Counted from the first letter of the stretch, positions 50,866-63,796 are shown. The stretch: DNA of 64,000 bases from Chrysomallon squamiferum (GCA_012295275.1 CM022671.1:13681178-13745177), one strand, 5' to 3'. Numbers and translations: made by a program. Notes: generated by a model not told the origin, from the sequence alone.

Positions 50866-51058
50866 TTAACTATATTTTATGCATTCTTTTTTCTTTTTAT
50901 TTTTTTAACATGACAGTAATAAAAATAATTTTAATATATTTTCATGTGAATACCAATTTTCCACTTTAGAATCTTTGATTTTTATCACAGAGTAGAGAAA
51001 ACTGAATAATTTAAAACAAATATTTTTTCATTTGAATAGTAATTATTTTCATATGATA

Positions 51059-51180
51059 GGTGTGTATGTGTATGTGTGTCTTCATATGTTAGTATGTGTG
51101 TGTGTGTGTCTGTGTGCGTGTGTGTGTTTGCGTGTGTGTGTGTGCGTGCATGCATGTGTGTGTTTGTGTATGTGTGTGCT
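51059..51180. repeat. Interrupted (TG)n region
   Basis: About 120 bp dominated by TG with TA, TC and CG interruptions. Confidence 0.9.
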
Positions 51181-51525
51181 GAAATATATGTTCATGTAAA
51201 CATCTGAATTTTCTAATTTTTTGATTTTACTGTAATACAAATAATTATGAATGTATTAATATATCAACACAGTGAAACCAAGAGCATAATCTTTTCTAAA
51301 TTTGTCATAGAGTATTGATTGGAATGGGAAATAAGTGGTATATATGTTACGGTATTTTATCCCATTTAGTGCAGTTCTGCATTCATTTGTGATGATACAA
51401 AAGTAAAAATCGGTTAACTTTGAGTTCCACCATTTTTCAAACAAAGAAGACATTTGCTAATGAGTTTAATTAATTATTGTTTCCATATAAAAGCATTGAT
51501 CTACTAAAATAAACATACCATAAAC

Positions 51526-51735
51526 AGACACACACACACACAAACACATACACATGCATTCACGTACACATGCATTCACTTAGACACATACAGATATACA
51601 TACATATATACATACATACATACATACACACACACACATGAACATATACATACATACATAGATATACATACTATGCAGATATATATAAAAACACACATAT
51701 ATACATTATGCATATAAAGAGACACTCACAAACAC
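51526..51735. repeat. Interrupted CA/CATA region
   Basis: CA runs, CATA repeats and TA runs over about 210 bp. Confidence 0.9.
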
Positions 51736-51739
51736 ATTC

Positions 51740-52960
51740 ATTTCAGAAATAAAACAGAGATCATGTTTAATAGGTCTCATACTTTCTGATATATGTTAAT
51801 GTCTCTGAGTAACAGATACAAGATCAATTATCAGGTTGACTGGGTGACATGTACATTTACCTCGTATGCACACATTGTCACCACTTAGCAGTCTAAAAAC
51901 ACAAAGTCTGGTAGTAAAACAGGTTTTCATATCAGAAAAAAAACATGGTATTAGTAAAAATAGGTTCTGTATTTACTAATACTTCTTAATGAGGTTAATT
52001 ATCATTATAATTTCTTTATAATTAGTGACATCAATATCAAGTTGTCATGGTGACTATACAGTCTTTTTTTTTTAAATTTAGAGTAATAGTAACATTATCC
52101 ACTCATGATATAAAATATAAGCAAAACAAAATAGGAAATAAAACAATGGTCATTATATTATCTACAACATTTTAACAAGGGTAATTATCATTAGAATTAC
52201 TTAGTTAATGTATCTTTGTCAATTAACTGGTCATGTTGCCAAGGAAACAATTTGAAATCTTTTAAAATGTATATTTGTGTAATTGCAGTTGCCTGGTTTA
52301 TAAAAAATTTCCTTGAGAATTTTGTGGTTTCCCCACAACAGGCAAATATGAACAGTAAATTAGGAATCATTAAAATTATCCAAGTACTTTCTGTAACCAC
52401 TTAACAGAATACCATCCAGACACAAATACTAAACAATGCAATGGTCCTTATTGTTAATATTAGGAATTTTACTAAAACATCTTAACAAGGTTAATTTTCC
52501 TTAAAATTATTTCATGTGTCTTGTGTAATTTTGTTTATCCTGTAACAGAGATTATTGGCAGCATCAGTAATGTACATTAGTACAACCACATCTTCACAAG
52601 TAACCTTTTAGATGATTCAGCTTTTCACATGGCATGCATACCTAAACACTAATCTGATAGTACCTATTAATTTTAACCATACACAAGTCCGATATAACAG
52701 AAATCTTTTAAAATGTCTATTTGTGTACTTATATTTGATAAGCTCTAAACAACAGAAATTAAACAATGGTCATATTAGTAAGTAAACGTAGGTTTTTACC
52801 ATTGTACTATATTTTAAAAGAAGTTAATTACGGTTAAAATTACTTAATTAATGTATCTGTGTGGTGGGCAGTGTGGTGGGCAGTGTTGTCCTGTTGACCA
52901 GGTGATGACAGTCATTTAATGGTCATAGATGGTCATTCTCTGATGTGCTGTCATCTTTTG
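51740..52960. repeat. Diverged large-unit tandem duplication (about 200-330 bp)
   Basis: Words recur in a fixed order: an aaacaatggtc(a/c)tta word near 52142, 52435 and 52764; a taa(c/t)(a/g)aggttaatt word near 51983, 52170, 52480 and 52810, followed by an aaaattactta-like word and then (a/g)tgt(a/g)tct; and ttttaaaatgt(a/c)tatttgtgta near 52257 and 52705. The spacing varies, which suggests old tandem duplications with indels. Confidence 0.6.
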
Positions 52961-53286
52961 GGATAATCAATAAATGGTAGTCTTTAGAGATGAGAGTAGA
53001 ATGACATTAGTGATAAACAAAGTGTGCAGTGTATTCACACAGAAAAACCAGTAATGACCTGACTGTATGGATATTGTAGATAACCAACATTCTGATTTTT
53101 AAACTTGAAAAAAAAAAAAATATAGAAAGAAAGAAAATGGAAAATGAAGTTGTTTTTAATGTGGAAGAGATATTTTCTTTTTTCTGTTTATTTTTATTAG
53201 TAGTATTTTTTAATTTGGTCCTTTTTAATAAACAATTTAACTATTATTATTAGTAGTTGTATTTTTATTTTATTTATAAGTCTATC

Positions 53287-53316
53287 CACACACACACACA
53301 CACACACACATATATA
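53287..53316. repeat. (CA)n-(TA)n microsatellite
   Basis: CA run followed by a short TA run. Confidence 0.95.
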
Positions 53317-53992
53317 AATTAGTCACATTTCCTGAAATAGTTACACAAGCAGAACTGCTAATATAAATTAAACAAATAAGGTAAATAGGAACCTTTTACT
53401 AATCCCACATTTGAAAAACAAATTACATCAGTTTATCAGAAATAACCTGTAGCTTGCTGATCACATTAAGCAGACATCTTTACTTTGCATGATCCATACT
53501 ATTTTTTCTTTCTTCAGTCAAAACATAAAAACACTTTTTAAAAAAGATGTTTACATTAACCATTCTGAAAGCAGACAGAAAATAGCATGTAGCAACGAAA
53601 ATAATGAATGATGTCACAGAAACATTAATCCATTAGCTAGAGTATTTTTTCATATTTATTATCAACACATGAACTAACACACTTTATATTTACATTGAAT
53701 ATATAGCAGTATCCATATTTATTTAATTATTCCAAAGTATTTTGGTGTGTCTGTTTATGTCCATGTGTCTGTCAGAAAGAGAGAAAGAGTGCATGTAAAT
53801 ATCTGTGTGTGTAGTTTGAGAAGAAGTAAATGTGTGTATGGATGTAATAATCGATTGTACAAAATGTATATCTGATCATGACAATTCAAAAATGAAATGT
53901 GAACATTCTGAACAAGAAATAAAGTTTATGATTTTTAAAAAATGAATTAAAAAAAAATTGAAGATGTAGCACATTTTATTTATATTAATTTT

Positions 53993-53995
<3 letters not shown>

Positions 53996-54060
<65 letters not shown>
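53996..54060. repeat. (CT)32 microsatellite
   Basis: Pure 65-bp polypyrimidine run, a mirror-symmetric tract that could form triplex DNA. Arg-Glu open frames on the minus strand are artefacts of it. Confidence 0.98.
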
Positions 54061-54064
<4 letters not shown>

Positions 54065-54944
54065 CATCTAAGTATAATAACAGTAAATTCTGCCCAGAGA
54101 ACTGAAGCTCAGAACTGGTTACTACTCTAACAGAAGTGTTTCTATTTACTTGAAAGATTAAAGGAATATTTAACATCTTTACACATTGCTCATTCAGTGG
54201 TTGTTGTGTGCTGTTAAACATGCTGTATGGGTAACATTTGGTTTTCTCAGAAACCTCACATTAGTATTTAATAACAGAAAGGTCATGTTTGATTTAATTC
54301 AGTTTAAGATTACACAACATTCACAGAATGTATAGGATATAATACATCTGTACCTGTGTGTTTGTGTGCAATATGTATATAAAACATTGATTTAATGCAG
54401 GATGTATTTACAGCTAAATTCAATACAGGAACTGCCAAGGATTTAGTACAGGATTATGCAAGATAAATTTAGTATAAGTTATATTTGGATTTATATATAT
54501 ATATATATATATTTATATATCGTACAATAAAGACTTTATATATATATTTAGATACACCACAAATAATTTACATTTTTTTATCTTCATCTGTATGACCATT
54601 ATGAAACAGCTGCAATGGTTGTTGCTGACAAAATCATTTTGCTCATCATTTATTAATGTAAGTTGGGACAAGCAATATTTGTAGTGTTTGACAAACAATA
54701 GTTGTGTGTGCCATGAATCAATAACTGCAAGTGTTGTGAAAGTACAGATGTAATGTGCACCCTGACTAACACAAACAAGTAATCAATCTCTGTGTCTTCC
54801 TCAGTACAGCTATTTTCATTCAGGTGACTGACCGATGAAAAGTACACAACAACAGTTTAACATTTGTTCAGTTTTAAACCAAGGACAATAACTCATGTGT
54901 AACACATTGATTAAATTATCCAGAGTTATGTCCCATTTGTTTTT

Positions 54945-55000
54945 CATTTATTTATTTATCTATATATTTATTTATTTTATGTTTTATTTTATTTATTTGT

Positions 55001-55031
<31 letters not shown>

Positions 55032-55034
55032 TTT
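54945..55034. repeat. (TTTA)n microsatellite
   Basis: Two blocks of TTTA repeats separated by about 25 bp of related sequence. Confidence 0.95.
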
Positions 55035-55971
55035 TGTGTAGTGGTTTCTTTGACTATCTTTTTTTAACAGTATGAAATTATTATTATTTTTATTCATTTT
55101 TCTTGTTCAGAATGCAGTTTCTTAAGAAAACCGAAATAATGTTTTGCTTGAATTACACTTATTATTATTATTATTATTTAAATGGACAAAACAATAAGCT
55201 TAAACAGGGAAATCAAACATCAAAGAAAATCTGTTTGTCTAGTGTTTAAGACAGGTTGTGAAGTACTTTTCTGTAATATTTTAAGTACATTAAAATTATA
55301 TTTAGATAGCATTGGCTTCAGGGGCATATTATTGTTCATGTAATAATCATAATATCCAAATATTATTTTTCTTTTCATCAAATCATTTTTTGTCAAAACC
55401 TTATATTTATTTAACAGTTTGTGTGTGTGTGTGTTGTTTATAAGAAAGATCTCTATCACAGGCTGTTAGGTTTTCCTGTGAATTTCACGCAGAATATCAG
55501 TTAATGTTCAACAGATTTTTTATATTATTTTTATTAAATTATTTTCAATATAATATTTTTCTTGCATTTTGATTTTAAATTGTACTACACCATTAATAGC
55601 CAAGAAAGTTGAGAATGTCAGAATGTGTGATGTTGATTATTTACAAATGCTTCATCTCTGGCCATGACCCACATTAAGTATAGTAAACAGCTTTCTTTGT
55701 TTTTTATTTGTTTATTACAGAGTATTGGTTAAGTGCTGTGTAGGTATAAAAATATTCTAATAATACAAGAAGTATAATAGTCTGAAAAAATATTACTTAT
55801 TTAGTTCTACATTAAAATGTATTGTGGTATTGTATGTTTGAAAGATAGCCAGGCATATTTATAATTCATTTCCTAATGGAAAAATAATATATGTGATTCT
55901 GCACATAGAATCAGGGATTAAGTTGCATTGGGTTTGTAGTCAGGTATACAAATATTCATGTTCCTTGTGCT

Positions 55972-56033
55972 GTACAGTTCCTTTCATTATTTTTATTATT
56001 GTGTACAGTTCCTTTCATTATTTTTATTATTGC
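55972..56033. repeat. 31-bp tandem duplication
   Basis: TGTACAGTTCCTTTCATTAT plus TTTTATTATTG occurs twice in succession, a recent duplication. Confidence 0.85.
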
Positions 56034-57910
56034 TGTATCTTGGATAGTTACGAAGATAATGTTTTACCTAGTCAGATATTAACGACGAATCTTGAAAAAC
56101 TTCTTCAGAGTCACAAGTTTATAAAGTAAACACCAGTTCTAATTATTTCGGTTCTGAAAGGATCTGAAATGGACACATTATATACTACCTAACAGTAAGA
56201 AGTGTAAATGCATTATAAAGGCTGAGTCCACAGTTTCTGAACTTTAGCGCTTGGAAATTGATGGATTTCTAAAGAAAATCAAACGTGCAGAAGCTTTTAA
56301 AAAGATGTATCAGTTTTGTATAAGATTATTTAGAGTTAATAAGTGAACTAAATACAGATAACATCAAAGCTTGAGATAGAATATTTGGTATTCTATGCAA
56401 GTCTTTAGGTCTGATAAATGTTTGTTAGATAATAGTATATGCTGTTTTAGTTTTATATTTAGTTTTAATAAATTAGAAATATAATGTCTTTAAATACTAA
56501 AAAAATTAAAGATATTGTAGTCTATACATATATCTATAAATATCTATAACTATTCATAACAGTGAGTAGGTTTGTAGCCCTGGTACTGATGCACTAAGAA
56601 ATGTCAGCTGGTTTTGAAAGAAATTAAAAATAATAATAATTATGAACAGGGGAGGTAACTGCTGTCATCCTGTAATAGTTTGATGTCATTAACATTAGTG
56701 ATAAAGATATTTTTAGATTATTTTGGTTGATTTTATTTATTTTATTTATTTATTTATTTATTTATTTTGTAGGATGAAGAAAGTCATTTTCCTTATTTTA
56801 CCCTTTTTTGTTTGTTTCAAATACATTTGTCTCTTAAAATAATACTAGAAAACAGATATTTGAACAAAAATGTTGTGTGTTTGTTTCTTTCTTTACTTTA
56901 TAATTATTGGGGTTATGAAATACGGTGTTTAAGTTTCAAGAAAATAACATTTACTAGTTTAAACCATCAACTTATTAATTTTTTAAATTACACTTCTAAA
57001 GAAAAAAATATCTTCTTTGTCCCACATACATCCTGACACACATGCACCAACACACACACGTACAAACATAATACAAACATAATACACACCACAGTATTTT
57101 TTTGTGTTTTAAACATATATAGGTAACTGACTTTGATCCTGTCAGCTTGTAAATTGGTTTTGTGTTGACTAAGGGACATGGATAGTTTCCTGTGGTAATA
57201 TTTATTTAATCAGTTTTATTAGCAGAATTTTGCCTGCATTCAGTGCCGTGTGTCTGACCTGTTCGTTTTATATATCGTTTTCACATCTATAGTTTTACCT
57301 GTATGTCCTGAAGCTATTACTTAAGCAGAACCCTTTCATGTGTGTAGGTGAGAATACATTAAAATATCATATATTTACATTTGTAAATTATTTTATATAC
57401 CAGGCTTGCTGTGATTTAATAAAAATTACAAATTAAATTATTTAAATTTGAGAGCATTTGTACTAATCACTAGTTTTGTATTTTTACTGGTAGCATTTGT
57501 GTAGTGATATCTCAACACATCTAATATTAACAGAATAACTAACTAAATAAATATTTTTTATTTAATATCTCATAAACATTTAATATGTTATTTCTTCTCA
57601 AACATAGTTTTTGAAAGTGATAATTTGAAAAGAAGTTTGCTACCACTATACAGTTAGCTTCTGGGAATATTTTATGTGCTCTTTAAAAAAATAATATTTA
57701 TTCAAAAACGATATATATATATATATAAAATTGTCTGTGGTTATAATTGGAAATAATCTTGTTATTACAATGAGATAAGCATTCTAACTAATGAGCTGCA
57801 TCCTATTTTGCAATATGAAAAACATTTAGGTTTTAATTGTAACTTTGTATGTCAGTTTATGTGTGGGTGTGTGCCTTTATTTCTGTTCCTTTGTGTATGC
57901 ATTTCAGCCT

Positions 57911-58127
57911 TGACCTTGGTCACAAATTATTCTTCAGGTCATAATGCTGATTTTTTTTCTTCTCAATAATTGATCTTGAGGATACTGGTTGCTATGGAGG
58001 TATTCCATGTCAGCAAATGGTCATTGCCAGGTCATGGTCAGGTTTGGCCGAGTTCATGTTCTTTACAACATGGCCACTGAGGTGTGCAGCTTCACAGGAC
58101 AAGGCCTGGCTGACCAGTTGAAGGTCA
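57911..58127. promoter_or_regulatory. Candidate nuclear-receptor half-site cluster
   Basis: TGACCT-TGGTCA (57911-57922, everted, no spacer), AGGTCA (57936), AGGTCA-TGGTCA in direct contact (58029-58040), TGACCA (58111) and AAGGTCA (58121-58127) fall within 217 bp of an island that is less AT-rich than the rest of this large intron. A 77-codon open frame here (57989-58222) has no recognisable similarity. Confidence 0.3.
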
Positions 58128-58304
58128 ACTACTCAGTGCATATGTATTCCCTGTACTTTAAATGCAACAACCTTGAAACATGTATTTTTCCCAAGCACTT
58201 GAGATCATCGTTAATGATATGAATGAGCAATTTAGCTCCAAGTTTTCCAGATCATTGCGCATTTCCTTCAACATGTGGATGCACTCATGCTTTTTTACAT
58301 GTAG

Positions 58305-58720
58305 TCCCTGGCTGCATATATCTCAGATTAAATGAATCTTAAGACAGCATGCATTTAAAAAAAATTAAAAAAAAAGATTACTCAGTATTCTTGTCTACAT
58401 GTATGTAATATAAGATCCCAGATAAAATAAATTTTAAGATATAGTAATAATTATTTTTTATATTTTTTATATCATATCGTGTGTGTGTGTGTGTGTGTGT
58501 GTGTTTTATTGTGCATGTAATATCTAGTCCCAGATAAAATAAAGCTTAAGATAAATCAATATGGATTTCTTTTAAATTTAATTTTGTTTCTGTTTTTAAT
58601 ATTTTTATGTTTAATATATACCTCCAAATAAAATGAGCTTAAGATATAATAATATGGATAATTTTAAAATTTATTTTCATTATTCTTATTATTTTTTTAA
58701 TTGTATATTTCAATGATATA
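58305..58720. repeat. Diverged tandem array of about 100-bp units
   Basis: Four copies of a word like ccagataaaataaattttaa followed by gatataataatatgga, near 58320, 58417, 58529 and 58621. One unit contains the GT repeat at 58479-58504. Confidence 0.65.
58479..58504. repeat. (GT)13 microsatellite
   Basis: Pure GT run within the diverged array at 58305-58720. Confidence 0.97.
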
Positions 58721-60429
58721 ACAGTTTTTAAAACCAGGTTGGTGCCAGGACAAATAATATAATTCAAATAATTCTCATACATTCATTACAGTATTTTAAG
58801 AAAACATTTAAAATTTTTTCTGTTTCATTATCTTTGTGCAAACAAATATTATTTTCCCATGATCAGTAATAAAAATAAAAAATAAACTGAAGAAACCAGA
58901 AAGATGAAGTTTTTTTATCTGTTTTGTTTGGTTTTAAATAACAAGTGGTTTTATTTAACACTGTCACTGAAGAATTCAGTGAATTTCAGCCATTAGCTGT
59001 TAAATATTTTTCAATTTTTACAAAGTTTCAGAGCAATGTTATTTCCATTAGAGGCAAGAATGCTGTACTGTTCCACATACAGGACAATCCATATGATACT
59101 CTTTTATATGATAGAAAACAGTCTGAGAGAGGAAAGAGATGTGATATCAGAATCTTATTATAATCCTGTGATTAAAACTGTCTTAAAATTCGTCATCATT
59201 TTCATACTGATCATTCATTCCCTTATTAAACATGATTTAATTTCACATCTTTTTATCATTCTTATGACTTCAGAATCTTTGCAAGTAAGATGAATTTAAT
59301 ATACATAAATCTGTTATCTTACTCTTATTGTTTCTATTTCAATTGGTGTTGTAGTTTTCAGTGAATGTGTATAAGAACATTTTAATGCTGGAATAAATTA
59401 TCCCTAATTAAATCTGGCACAAGCCGCCTATCAGTGTAAATTAAAAATGCTTTATTACTGTAAACTTTTAAAATGCAAAACTGTAATATTTAATTGTATC
59501 AATGAAGCTAAAAACTACTGTATTATTTAAAAAGGTTTGACTGCACATACAAATCTACTGTATTGCTAATGTTGTGCTGTTGCTTCCAATGGCAGAAGAG
59601 TAAGGAAGTAAACACCAAGTGATCACAACATTTTTCTGTAAATTAACCCTCTATAATGAATGTGAGCAAGACCTTGAAAATGTCGGTCACAGCTATAAAC
59701 ACCAATGCAGCTGGTATAATACTAAAATACTACAAACAACACTTATTATTAACATTTGTGTTTATTTATATATCTGTCGTTCCATCTTACTCTTTCGCTT
59801 TGACTTTCTTTTTCTTTATATCTCTATTTTCTCATTAGTTTTTCCTCTGAATCTTCATTTTTCTTTAGCTGATGCAGATTTCTTCATTCTTTTTAAACAA
59901 TTTTTATTATTCTCTTTCGTTTCATTTTTTTTCTCTATTATTCTGTTTCTGATATGCCTATATATACAACTAGAAGACCAGAAATGTAATGGTTGAATAT
60001 AGGGGGAATTTTACAGTAAAATATAATCAGTAAAGACAATCATTCAGCCAATGTAAGTGATAGGAAATCAAATAAAAAAAGAAAACATTACAGCCTGTGA
60101 AAAACATGATTATATGAAAAGAATAAAATAATAAAATAATAAAATAATAAATAAATTAAAAACATCCATCAAAGAACATATTTTGGAAATAAAATTACCA
60201 AAATTTATTTACTCTGTCCCATGAAATTTGCTTTACAACACTCTTTACTTTTCACACCCACATCCCTGTCAGGTCAACGTATGATCCTAACAGAATTATG
60301 TAACTTAAGCAACAAAAAATTAAAAAACCCCAAAAATCTAAAAATGACAACTTGTAAAGTTTGCTCAATCAGCTGTTTGCTTCTGGTATTTGTTTTTTTT
60401 TCTTTATTGTTGTTTGGTTAACCCCAATC

Positions 60430-60570
60430 TTAGCCAATCGTCTCTCAGCTGACCTCATTTGTGGCCAGTGAGAAGGCTGGAAAGTAGAGCTGGGGTGGGG
60501 TCAGTTCAAGTTCGAAGCCGGCGTGTACAGCTGATTGCCAAGGTTATGTTCAGCCAGCAGCACGTGTAGT
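60430..60570. promoter_or_regulatory. Noncoding island with CCAAT, receptor half-site and E-box
   Basis: CCAATC (60434), AGCTGACCT (60447-60455), a G-rich stretch (ctggggtggggtcag, about 60492) and CACGTG (60561-60566) cluster in one of the least AT-rich segments of the window. It could be an intronic enhancer or alternative promoter. There is no exon evidence. Confidence 0.25.
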
Positions 60571-60875
60571 GTTCATGGACTATAGATTTTGAAGCAAACA
60601 TATCTGAGGTTCTCTACAGTATTTCTGTCTGTTCTGTTTGGCTCAGCAGATGTTGGTGTTTTTGTTACAATTAACAATGCCAGAATATTAATTTACAACT
60701 GTAAATAGACTACAGTAAATAAAACATGTTACTTAATCTGCTTATGACTGTTAGAAGCTTTATACTGTATCTAAAATAGTTTAATTACTTCACACATTTC
60801 TGATATCAGCATTTATACTATTCATATACTGTACTATATAGCTTTGTACTTAAATACTCTAGTCTGTACTTCATT

Positions 60876-60972
60876 ATACTATACTACACTACACTACACT
60901 ACACTATGTACTGTGCTGTACTTATACTATACTTATAACTAACACATTATTATACTATACTATACTATATAC
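60876..60972. repeat. Pentanucleotide ACTAC/ACTAT repeat
   Basis: ACTAC units at about 60883-60905 and ACTAT units at about 60950-60972, with related ACTGT/ACTTAT words between. It is the only pentanucleotide repeat noticed. Confidence 0.85.
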
Positions 60973-61906
60973 TGTAAATTAACTTTTATCCCACACATTA
61001 CATTAGATGGTATTACAGACTGATTCGTGAAATCTTTGGGGATGCTTTATAAATAGTCTACAGGATTCACTTATAAGAAAGTTTTTGCATAAATCTTGAA
61101 ACACATAGGCCTTCATTTTAAACTAAATATATGTACATAATTAAACAAGTGATGCCACTATTTTTTTAATATTATTTTAGACTTTTCAGATTTCAGATAA
61201 TGTCATTACTACTGAACAGTCACCTTGTAGTTTCACACAGATTACTTAGCTTTATTTTTTTTTTTTTTTTTTTTTTAAATGATAGTAAATAAATTAATAT
61301 AAAAATTTCACATGATTTCATTGTTACAACATGATATTCATTTGTCTTGGTATTAAATTTCTTTTAATATGTTTTTTTTTTAATATATTTTTACATTATA
61401 TTTTAAGGATAAAAAAGAAAACAGAAAAAACAACCAGACAATGCCACTTATTCCTTTTTTAATATGACATTAGATACAGAAAAAAACAAGTAATAATATC
61501 AGCATATCCTGTTGTGGTAATTATATCTTTACGTTATTGTATGAATGTATATGTCAATGTGTGTTTGTGTGAGTATGTATGTTTTTGGAACACACAACAT
61601 TGATTAAGGAAAATAGTATTGTTAGGAAGAAAAGCAAAGAAGTTTAAAAAAGAAATAATTTTCCATTAGTAACAAAGGATTTATTTTTTATAAAAAACAG
61701 TATAGAAAATAAAGAAAATGGTAATGATGATGATATAACAGAAGAAAGCTCCATTCTTTTCTTTAGCAGCAAGAGATGATTTTTACAGACACAGGAAAAC
61801 ACAAACAATAACATTTTGATAAATAAAGTTATGAGAGACAGACAGGAATGAGAAGTGTCTTAATAAGTGCTTTAACCTGATACTTGTGTATCATATACTT
61901 TTACAG

Positions 61907-63321
61907 CCTGTGTTTGTGTATAAAACTGGTTACAGTATGCAGTATGTGTTTAAAACTGGTTACATCTACAACAGGTGTCTTACAGTATGCAGTGTGTGTT
62001 TAAAACAGGTTACATCTACAACAGATGTCTTACAGTATGCAGTCTGTGTTTAAAACTGGTTACATCTACAACAGGTGTCTTACAGTATGCAATGTGTGTT
62101 TAAAACTGGTTACATCTACAACAGGTGTCTTACAGTATGCAGTCTGTTTAAAACTGGTTACAGTAGGCAGTGTGTGTTTAAAACTGGTTACATATACAAC
62201 AGGTGTCTTACAGTATGCAGTGTGTGTTTAAAACTGGTTACATCTACAACAGATGTCTTACAGTATGCAGTGTGTGTTTAAAACTGGTTACATCTACAAC
62301 AGAACAGTATGCAGTGTGTGTTTAAAACTGGTTACATCTACAACAGGTGTCTTACAGTATGCAGTGTGTGTTTAAAAGTGTGTGTTTAAAACTGGTTACA
62401 TCTACAACAGATGTCTTACAGTATGCAGTGTGTGTTTAAAACTGGTTACATCTACAACAGATGTCTTACAGTATGCAGTGTGTGTTTAAAACTGGTTACA
62501 TCTACAACAGGTGTCTTACAGTATGCAGTGTGTGTTTAAAACTGGTTACATCTACAACAGATGTCTTACAGTATGCAGTGTGTGTTTAAAACTGGTTACA
62601 TCTACAACAGGTATATTACAGTATGCAGTCTGTGTTTAAAACTGGTTACATCTACAACAGGTATCTTAGAGTATGCAGTGTGTGTTTAAAACTGGTTACA
62701 GTATGCAGTGTGTGTTTAAAACTGGTTACAGTATGCAGTGTGTGTTTAAAACTGGTTACAGTAGGCAGTGTGTGTTTAAAACGGGTTACATCTACAACAG
62801 GTATCTTACAGTATGCAGTGTGTGTTTAAAACTGGTTACAGTATGCAGTGTGTGTTTAAAACTGGTTACAGTATGCAGTCTGTGTTTAAAACTGGTTACA
62901 TCTACAACAGATGTCTTACATATGCAATGTGTGTTTAAAACAGGTTACATCTACAACAGGTATATTACAGTATGCAGTGTGTGTTTAAAACTGGTTACAT
63001 CTACAACAGGTGTCTTACAGTATACAGTGTGTATTTAAAACTGGTTACATCTATAACAGGTGTCTTACAGTATACAGTGTGTGTTTAAAACTGGTTACAT
63101 CTACAACAGGTATCTTAGAGTATGCAGTGTTTGTTTAAAACTGGTTACATCTACAACAGGTATATTACAGTATGCAGTCTGTGTTTAAAACTGGTTACAT
63201 CTACAACAGGTATATTACAGTATGCAGTCTGTGTTTAAAACTGGTTACATCTACAACAGGTATCTTACAGTATGCAGTGTGTGTTTAAAACTGGTTACAG
63301 TATGCAGTGTGTGTTTAAAAC
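61907..63321. repeat. Tandem array of 50-bp units with 30-bp short variants, about 31 copies
   Basis: The full unit is CAGTATGCAGTGTGTGTTTA followed by AAACTGGTTACATCTACAAC and AGGTGTCTTA (50 bp). A 30-bp form lacks the last 20 bases and occurs singly and in runs (for example 62690-62780 and 62830-62890). I count about 31 copies of the AAACNGGTTA core. Variants recur in patches (GGTGTCTTA, GATGTCTTA, GGTATATTA, GGTATCTTA), which suggests local block duplication. Open frames through it come from the repeat unit and are not genes. Confidence 0.95.
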
Positions 63322-63325
63322 TCAG

Positions 63326-63480
63326 GTTGTGTCAAGGGTTATGTCTGTGGAGTAGACCCTTACTCTGACAAGCTTCACCCTCTGGAGCCTCCCAGTGATC
63401 ACACATCTATTTTACTGGTGGGGATATCCCACTGATATTAAACCACTACTTTGTCTATTTTTGGCAAATGTGACTACTTC
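63326..63480. other. Island directly after the 50-bp array
   Basis: A balanced-composition segment follows a CAG at the array edge. One frame is open for 38 codons (63319-63432), and its phase would match the phase-1 donor at 45915. The predicted peptide (containing GVDPYSDKLHPLEPPSDH) does not resemble a receptor C-terminal extension, so it is not called an exon. Confidence 0.2.
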
Positions 63481-63741
63481 CCTAATTTCCTGAAACAGCT
63501 GTCAGATAAAAAGTCTGTAAAATTCGGTGAATGATGATAACTTTTTTATTCAAATTGTAGATTAGTATGGTGTAATAGACAATAAAAACAGACTTTTTAA
63601 AAATTTTTATAGATGTTTAAAAAATTTTTTAAAACGGGTAATGATATATTTGTTGTTACTTTGATATTATGAAAATTGAGATATTTCATTTATTTTGACA
63701 AGAATATAACTATTCTAAAATTATTGTTTTCCATTCTATTT

Positions 63742-63743
<2 letters not shown>

Positions 63744-63796
<53 letters not shown>

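Noticed and set aside
57989-58222. 77-codon open frame in the half-site island
   Set aside because: No similarity recognised and no acceptor/donor pair matching the receptor phase. Better explained as a noncoding element.
59619-59996. 125-codon plus-strand open frame
   Set aside because: T-rich, Phe/Ile/Leu/Ser-dominated and without a conserved motif. A second overlapping frame is equally open.
62025-63038. Several repetitive open frames (VCLKLVT-type peptides)
   Set aside because: They arise from the 50/30-bp tandem array, which lacks stops in several frames. No start context or gene structure.
61907-63321. CRISPR-like array
   Set aside because: The units are contiguous repeats with no unique spacers, there are no cas genes, and the genome is animal.
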